Origin: Zygaena filipendulae | Lineage: Eukaryota > Arthropoda > Insecta > Lepidoptera > Zygaenidae | Direction of reading: 5' to 3' | DNA: 64,000 bases | NCBI GenBank assembly: GCA_907165275.2 | Contig: OU015674.1 | Coordinates: forward strand, 434,001-498,000 | In this document: in pieces, positions 52,901 to 61,900 of the stretch | Layout: each line of letters starts with the position of its first letter | Position numbering within the stretch: the first letter of the stretch is position 1 | Translations under genes and position numbers: made by a program | Notes under the pieces: model-generated | Databases searched by the model: none | Told to the model about the DNA's origin: nothing | Seen by the model: the letters and a program-made list of their open reading frames with translations, nothing else

Positions 52901-55900
52901 GAAATTGCAACAATATTGCTGAAAATCGCAAATAGGAGTGTGTAACTTACAAAAATGTGAACTTGTAAAGTCCTGTGTGAGGAACTTCTTGCGACGAAAA
53001 GTCGATAATATAGTCTTAAGTAGCATTCGTATTTTTTTGTAACTTTCAAATGGGTGATACGAGTAGATAAACTTCTTGCAAGTTGCTTGGTGGATAAAGT
53101 AGGTACCTAACTATGATAGATAATAATAAAAATAATACCGAAAATCTTCATTTGAGCCTAAAAACATGAAATACAAATAGCATGCCATTTTATAGATACA
53201 GAGCGAAGTAAAATTATTGGTATTATCATTTCAACTCAGTTTGTTTATTTGATTGACCGCTCACCGGTTATATACCTACCTATGTATGTACCTACTTGCC
53301 AAATACATATAATATAAAATTGGTGCCTAATTAAAACTAACCTTTGAGGTATAGATAACGCTAAAAGAAGTATTGGACAGGTTGAGAAAAAGAACGAAAA
53401 CAAAATCTATATTGGTCTATAAAAGCAGATACTGACTCATGACTGACTGATCGGTCTAGAACTATGAAATTTTGCACAAAGATTCCCTAACTGACGTAGG
53501 TGTGCAATAAGAAAGAGTTTTGAAAATTCAATCCCTATAGGGGTGACAAAGGGTTGCAAAGTTTGTATGGAACAACGTGTTTTCTTGGAAGAAATTTCAA
53601 ATATACCTACCTACTCTTGATTTATTCGTTTTAACCTCTTCGATGTCTGATGTCGACTACCACGCGGACGCAGTCGCGGGCAAAAGCTAGTATAATAATA
53701 GGAATGATGTGATACCAAATTAGCAATATTTCTAACCAATTTTTATTTTAATTTTTTTGATTAAGTTGATTAAGTTGAGTTTGATTAAGTTGAGAGTATT
53801 AATTTAATAATCGTTAACGCATAGAAAACAAAGGAAGAAATCCTCATCATATCACGTGGGCACATAAAATCGTTCAATCAAAAGTTTTATCTTCTCAACA
53901 ATTTCTAAATTTTGGCTTTGTTTTGTTACAGCTAAATGCTCAACTGGATGTATAGGGTGTAAGTATATTAATATATTTTTTTAATTAACCATATGTTATT
54001 ATAATTCTCCGACGGGATCTTGAGATCACCACCTAGCAAAGTAACCTAGTTGACTAATTTTCTTAATCGCTTAGCTCAATCGGGACAATCATTCCTCAAC
54101 GGGCACAAGTACAACTATGCGGTCGACGGCACCGTCACCATCTACCTGACCGGGGCTGAGCAGCAGGAGACCAGCTTGAAACTGCTGGGTCAGGCCTCCG
54201 TCTCCGCGCTGGGCAACTGCGCCTATGTCCTCAAAATCCAGGACATGGCCATCACTGGCCCAGATGGCAGGGTAAGCTACAATATTTTAATCTTCACGAT
54301 TTTGGAGTCACACATAAATCAGGGATTTCATCACAAATAACAGAAATGTTCATGTATAATTAAAATTTAAGGGTTCGTTTGTATCAAATCAATGTGGTTC
54401 AACTTCATTTTTCTATTTTAATAAGGAGCAGGTTCTCAATTCATACAATTTTTACAATTTGTTTTCTCAGAAATACGGAAAACCACCGGGCTTGGAGAAG
54501 CCAGTGCGATTCACACTAGAGAATGGCAAAGTCGGTCCTGAACTGTGCTCGGAGGATGGCGACACCCGTCGCTCCCTCAATATCAAGAGGGCAATCATCT
54601 CTCTGCTGCAGACAGAACAGAAATCTTCGACAGAGGTAAGAATATACTTTTTTTCAATTTTGAACAGGTCAGACGTTTGGTGATTAATATCGGTGTGATC
54701 GAAGATTGGAAACACACCTAGCCTGGAATGAGAACTAGCTCTCAAGTGAGGCTACCGGAACACACCTTCAGGTGCTTGGCAACAGATTTTTTACTTGAAG
54801 ATGATAGCCTGCCTGCCAGGCACTACAAAGCATCTATAAAGTAGACCGACATGTTAAAGTTTGAAAGTTGAAGAAAAGAGAAAACATCAATATAATTGTA
54901 GAAATATCACAAACCACTAAATGGAGTGTGAAACATTTTACTTATAAATTTATGCAAACTTTGTCCTCAGACGGATTTCTTCGGCATATGCCCTACGGAG
55001 ATCTCCTCCTCCCAGGAGGGTGCTGCGCTGTTGCTGCACAAGAGACGTGATCTCTCCCTTTGTGGTCACCGCGAGCAAGGCAAGAACGGATTCATGAATG
55101 CTGTCTTCAATCCCACCGCTGTAAGTGTCCAAATATACAGGAATATTTTTTAAGCAATGCGCAAAAAAATTTTGATGGTTCGGTATCAGTAATAGAATAC
55201 ATTTCCATTATTCGTTCAAAACTTTTTTTTTTATCCGGCTTTAAATTAGCAAAATATGGACACTATCTATTCGTAATAATATCAATGGGCGCGCGCGCCG
55301 TGCAGCGTACGCGGGGGTGTTGCAGCGGGGGTGAAAGACCTCGATCAGCTGTCGGTACATTGTAACCCACGTAAATACCTAGCCGAACGAGCGCTACGCG
55401 CGCAGCGGTGGCGGCAGCGAATAGAGTAGCCAATAAATCGATTGCAAAGTATACATATTTCGTTCACGATAACTTTACTTTTTTGAACTAAGACTTATCA
55501 AAATAAAAAAAGTGTTTATTAAAACTCCTTTAAGTTTAATTCGTAAAAGTTTGCGCACTGAATAAAAAATATTCCTGTATAGAAGCTTTTGATATGTTTA
55601 TGAAGAGGGATAACAAACTATACTAGAAATGAAGTGGAGAAGGGCAAATATCTCTTTGGTCAGATGTTTTATGTTATTGTACAATTTTCAAGTGGAAAAC
55701 CGCCACACTTTTGTGCCAACTTCAAATAACATTATTTAACTTTGAAGTTTTTTTTTGATGACTTTGGGAACTGAGAGTTATCTTAAATGAATAAATGGTA
55801 AATACAAAATAACACATTTGTTATTATAACAGGAAATCAAAGAGACTTCAGTCCTCCGGTCCACCTTGAACGTGGAATCGAAAGTCAATGGTGGAGTACC

Positions 55901-58900
55901 TGAGAAGATATCAGCCAACGAGGAATATCTCTACAAACCATTCTCAGTTGGGGAAAACGGTGCAAGAGCTAAAGTTCATACTAAACTTACTCTTACCGGC
56001 AATACTGGAGGCGCTCTCAATGGTAAGAACCAACAGCTAACATATAAAAAACCATTAAATGAGATGGAGACTGTGCGCTTTATGACTAAACAAAGATTGG
56101 TTTTTAACAGCCACAACTTTGAGAACTGTAATCGCGAAGTTTAAGTATTTGGTCAAAAATTTTATTTTGTTCTTTACAGGTCGTTTCACAGAGACCCACA
56201 CGATTATTTTCGAGAATCCCCACGGGACGGATGATCACCAAAGCAGTGCGCAGTTCGCTCTTATGTCTGTGAGAGACACCGCCAAAACCCTACAAAATGA
56301 AGCTACAGAAAAGTCTGCGGGACTTTTCGCTGAATTGATCAGGGTAAATGGATTTTTGCTTCCAACTTTTCTCTCGCCGTAAGATTCGAGAACGATAGGA
56401 GTTGCAATCATAAAATTAGGCCATTCAAAATGTAGACCAAATTATGTAAAACATTTTACAATTCGATTCTCGATTGTGCCTACGATGTAAATGTAGAGCT
56501 TTCTACTCTTTAAGTGGATACTGTACAAACTGTGTCGGCTACATAATCATACAATGTTTATCCTCTTCTAGGCTCTGCGCTATACTAAGAAGCAAGACTT
56601 GTTCAATGTTTACTCTCAAGTTAAGGGAAACACCTTAGAAAGGTAAGATTACTTCGTAATTTGACAATGAAATCTATACGTACGTAAAGAAACTTCAAAA
56701 AATACCTTGTAAAAAAACCAAAAAAAGGGATGAAAAAGGAGGTAAAAGTTTATATGGAAGTACCATCAGTTTTGAAGATAAAGTTTCTTTCTTTCTTTTC
56801 TTTCTAAAGTCATGAAAATCGGTATTTGAGCTATTCTTCTACACTAAAATTACAAAGAGGTAACCAATTAACCGATTCTACTTTCTTTCAGTGAAAGAAA
56901 GCTTCAATAAACTTTACTTCTTTAAAATATTTTTGTAAACTTTTACTAATTATTACAACCAATTTCTCAGGCGAGTATTCTTGGACGCTCTCTTCCGTGC
57001 CGGCACCGGCCACAGCTTGGAAGTCATCATCGACATCCTCAAGAAGAACGAGTTCCAAGCTCTGGAACAGCCCCTCGCTTACCTTTCACTAGGCAACGCC
57101 CGCCATGTTGACGATGATGCTTTGAAAGCTGCCGCTGTAAGTAAAACTCCTGATGTTATCTTTGTTTAATCTATCAATTTAAATGACTTATTAATTCATT
57201 TATTATGACGAACGAGCTGGCGTGGTCGCACTGGTCACCATGACTTTCCGCTAATCACTCTTATATAGCGAAGAGAATCGAACCCGAAACCTCTATTCTG
57301 GTTTCCCCGTTCAGTTCCCGGTGGAGACGAATGAACATAGCGTACAAAATTTTAGACAAAAATCCTTGCAGTATTTTAGTTAATATGCAATATGCAAAAC
57401 TCTAGTTACTTATTATGATTTTTATGATATTTAATATCATTGACGATGTTGAAGACATACGCTAAAATAAATTAACTACGTCTCTACCATTAAGTGATTT
57501 TTATACCGTACGTTTTTATTTTTTGTTCACAGACTCTTTTAGACATGCAGAGCACTCCTAAAGAGTTGTTCCTCGGAGTCGGAGCACTGGCTGGTGCTTA
57601 CTGCAGAGATCATTACTGCCACGACGGCAAAGCCTCTGGCGTGGTCGCTGTCAGCCAGAAGTTTGCAGCTAAACTACCTAACTGCAGAACAACGGACAAA
57701 CTTGAGGAAGACAGGGTATGTATTCTTTGGTAACCATTTAAAAAAGTATCCATCGAAAGTACGTAGGTATATAACTCACACTCACTCGCAACTTAATCTG
57801 CGCCAATCACATTTTTCTGCGGAACATGAACTAGATGAAAAGTATTCTATATGTATAGTGGTCACTCAGGGGTCTGGTAGCTTACTATCATTGAAAAAAT
57901 TTTTAGAATCAGTTCAATAGTTTCAGAAAGTAGCCCTTAAATCAAAATTCATAAACTGTAAAATGTGTATTTTTACACCTGCTTACATTTGTTTCCACTT
58001 CTATTTTTACTCACAGTTCATATTAACATTCATTGGTTAGCTTTTCTCCTTGTTTGCATTATCTCTTTTCTTTTTACTAAATATTGATCTATTTTCCTAG
58101 GTTATAGCCATTCTCAAGGGTGTTCGCAACATACGCCACCTGGAGAATAATCTGATCGATAAGCTAGCACAGTGTGCCAATGACAACAATGCCAAAGCCA
58201 GAGTGAGGGTCGCAGCTCTAGAAGCTTTCCAAGCTGATCCTTGCAATAATAAGGTAAATGACATGTTAACATCGTTTGTTATCTTATTTGTTTTTAGGTA
58301 CACTTGTCTTACAATCAATAAAATCAATTAATGATCATTTAAAAAAATATCAAAGAAACAACATTCTTTAGATACTTATAAGGACAAAACAAAGCTATAA
58401 TATTAATACGCTGTTTGTTTTCTAACAGCTAAAGAGCACCGGTCTTGAGATAATGAAGAACCGTCAGTTGGACTCCGAGATCCGCATCAAGGCTTACTTG
58501 TCGGTCATCTCGTGCCCCTGCGCCAAGTCTGCCACCGAAATCAAGAACCTTCTGGATACAGAACCTGTACAGCAAGGTTAACTTTTTTTCATTCTCTAAA
58601 TTTGTCGATAGAGTTGTAAAATATCAAAGGTTATCTTAATAATTTTTATTCATTTTGTCGTCATCTTTTAGAAAATACTCAATACTCAAATTAAAATGCT
58701 GACCCAATAATATTTTTTTGTGTCAAATCAATTTTAAGGTCATTTTCAATATACTTACTCGAAAAGTGTAGTTTGAAGAAAAAATTAACAAGTAAAAAAA
58801 CATGGCTACAATTTTTTTTAATGCCAGAGTGCAATTTCTTTGCGGTGACTTCAGCGTAGTTTAAGATACCTTTATAGCACAGAGTGCGATTTATTTACTT

Positions 58901-61900
58901 GTTTTCTACTTTGTTTACATGGTTAGGTACGTTTTCTACCGCCCTTGCGTCATGTACTACTAGTAATTCTTCTTATACTAAGTTATTAACCGTTGCAATA
59001 ATTTAATCTTTCTGTTTTATTTATTCAGTCGGCCGCTTCATCACCACATCTCTTCGCCACATCCGCACCTCAGCTAACCCCGACAAGGTGCTCGCGCGTC
59101 AACATTATGGTCTCATCCATACACCAAATAGATTCAAGATCGATGACAGGTAAGCAATAAAAATCTGTACAGTTTTTCTATAGTAGGTCAAATTAATGAT
59201 TTAGAAACAATACATTATTGGTTGTAAGAATGAGGAGGTTACAAAGTTCAACTACAACTGCATAAATTAATGTTATTCAGTAGTGTTCAAGTTCAAAACA
59301 GAACAATATTTCTTCCTCGTCCCCTATTATTATTAGCAGCCATTAAAAGGCACTTTTTCATGACACTATCATCACAAAAACATGAAATGATTCATAAAAT
59401 TACAAATGTTACTCAAGTATCATAACTCATACATAACTTTCTTTTACAGGAAATACTCATTCTACCGTGAGGCCTCCTACAATATCGACACTCTTGGCAT
59501 GGGCGGTACCCTGGAACAAACGGTCATCTACTCACAAGACTCATTCCTTCCACGTTCAGCTAGTTTTAACCTCACCGCTGAAATCTTTGGACACAGCTTG
59601 AATGTCCTCGAGGTAATTGATAGAGAAGGGGTGGATTTAATCTTTTGTCGATGATACTGTCAAAAGCTCAAATAATATATTGGAACACATTTCTTGACAT
59701 AGTATAGGCCTCAGAAGAATAACTATTCTTCTGAGGTATAGGCCAGGCCTCAGGTATAGGCCATTTCTATAATTTTCTTTAGTGGGGATAGATCAATGAT
59801 AATAACTAACACATCGATGTTATAATAAAACTAATGCACCTTTTTTTCTGTAGATGGGTGGACGTCAAGGTAACCTTGATCGTGTGGCTGAGCACTTTTT
59901 CGGACCCAAAAGTTTCCTCCGCACTGAGGACCCACAGAGCCTCTACGATAACATTATGAGGCGTTACGATGAAACCATGAACAAAGTTAACAGTTTCAGA
60001 AGGAAGCGCTCAGTGCAAACTGAAGTCGACAGCTTCGATAGGAGGGTAAATATAATTTTCTCCTACTCAGATATGTCATATTGTGTGTTTACCAGCGAAG
60101 GCACTTCTAAATACCACGCCTATTGAACTATAATTAAGAGCTATTTTAAGACATGAAAACATCACAGCCCTTTCTTATCATAATATAGGAATCTAACCTT
60201 CGAACGTAAATAATTTTTATGTACCTATGTATTTGTATAACTTTCCAGTCATGATGTACTTTCTTTTTAGGTAAAAGCTGAAGCAACCCCTTACAACAAT
60301 GAATTGGACCTTGACATTTATATCAAGCTTTTCGGCACGGACGCATTGTTCTTATCTCTTGGAGATGACAAAGGTTTCGATTTCAACAGAGCTCTTGACC
60401 AATTTATGCAAGTTCTTGGCCGAGGCATGGATGAGGTCAAACGTTTCCAGGTAAAAATTAGGTGTTTTGAATTAACGTCTTCTGATTACTTGATATTTTT
60501 ACTATCGTCAAAACTTTTCAACCAAATTCAATAAGAGTACATAAATTTAAGATCGAATAAGGATCTCTTTTTATATTATTATATTATGCTTACACTTAAA
60601 ACAATATTAATTTTATTCTTAGCACGAGATCCGCACCCACCTTCTCTTCTTGGACGCTGAGCTGGCCTACCCAACGTCCACTGGTCTCCCCCTGAAACTA
60701 GACCTGATCGGATCTGCGACAGCCCGCTTTGAGCTCGCAACAAGTATCGATGTCCGTCAAATCATCCGCAACCCTAATAACGCAAAAATTGACATCAAGC
60801 TGATGCCAAGCACTGATATAGAAATCGCTGGTATTTTCCTGGTGGATGCTGACATTGTTTCTACTGGTCTTAAAGTCACAACCAACTTACACTCTTCCAC
60901 TGGTGGACATCTGGTAGCTAAAGTGTTGGAAGAAGGTCGTGGCATCGACTTGCAATTGGCTCTGCCACTTGAAAAGCAAGAAATCGTGATTGCTTCTAGT
61001 GACCTCGTTTATCTGACCAGAGTTAAAGGTCAAAAAGAGAAGCAGACTGCTTTAAGAATTAACACTCCGTCGAAGGAATATTCCGGATGCTTCGATCAAC
61101 TCGCTAATGTTGTAGGATTAACATTGTGCGCAGAAGTTTCGCTGCCGTTCTCTTTCTCTAATTCCGAATCCCAAGCTTATAGAGATGTCTCCAGCTTCGT
61201 CACCCGCTTCCCACTAACTGGACCTGCAAAGCTTAAACTGGTTCTTGAGAAACAAGATCTCCGCGGGTATCATATCAAGGGTATTCTTCGGAATGATGGG
61301 CATAAAGGCAGTTTCGAATTGCTGTTTGAAGCTGAAGGTAAGAAAAACCGTTATCTATTTTCAATCAATTCAAATTATCTAAACAATTGGATTACATGTA
61401 TAATTGTTTTTATCGTACGTTTATTGTATAACAATTATAATTATATTTAACTATGTGTATTGTATGTGTGTAAAAAAAAAATTATACCATAAAAATAATA
61501 CCATATTTATGAATAAGTATTTTTTTATTTTATTTTATTTATTTATTTATTTAAGTAAAATTACTGCACTCTATGTTGAAATACAAAGAAGTGACAAAAC
61601 AATATCTGGCAAAAAAGCACACACTATAATTTCGTCAGAAATCGATTTAGAACCCCATAATGATAAGAAACGCTTTAGAGATGCACATGTCGTGGCCACA
61701 TCTAATAATGAATTATGAATACAAAATATGGTGGTATCTATGATGATAAAATTAAACATATTCTGTATTCGGTGCATTGTCAGCCCCTGCCGCAGCACGC
61801 TCGCTACGCTCGCTCGGCTCGGCGGCTTGGTCAGCAGCCTTAACCTAACCCAGAATGATGATCTAGCTGTTATATGGACGCAGATAAGCAATAACATGTT

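Larger units (their letters stand above)
43908..53931 (+). other. Apolipophorin intron 1 (~10 kb)
   Basis: From GTGAGT to TTTTGTTACAG. It holds SINE, Helitron-like, hAT-type and CRE-bearing elements listed separately. Long stretches without a recognised element are 43,910-44,690, 46,160-46,960, 47,800-48,715, 48,860-49,690, 50,030-50,500 and 52,330-53,390; these are AT-rich and show no supported exon. Large first introns commonly hold enhancers, but none can be pointed to here. Confidence 0.7.

Noticed and set aside
54467..54745. 92-codon minus-strand frame
   Set aside because: Antisense shadow of apolipophorin exon 4.
60757..60945. 62-codon minus-strand frame
   Set aside because: Antisense shadow of apolipophorin exon 17.
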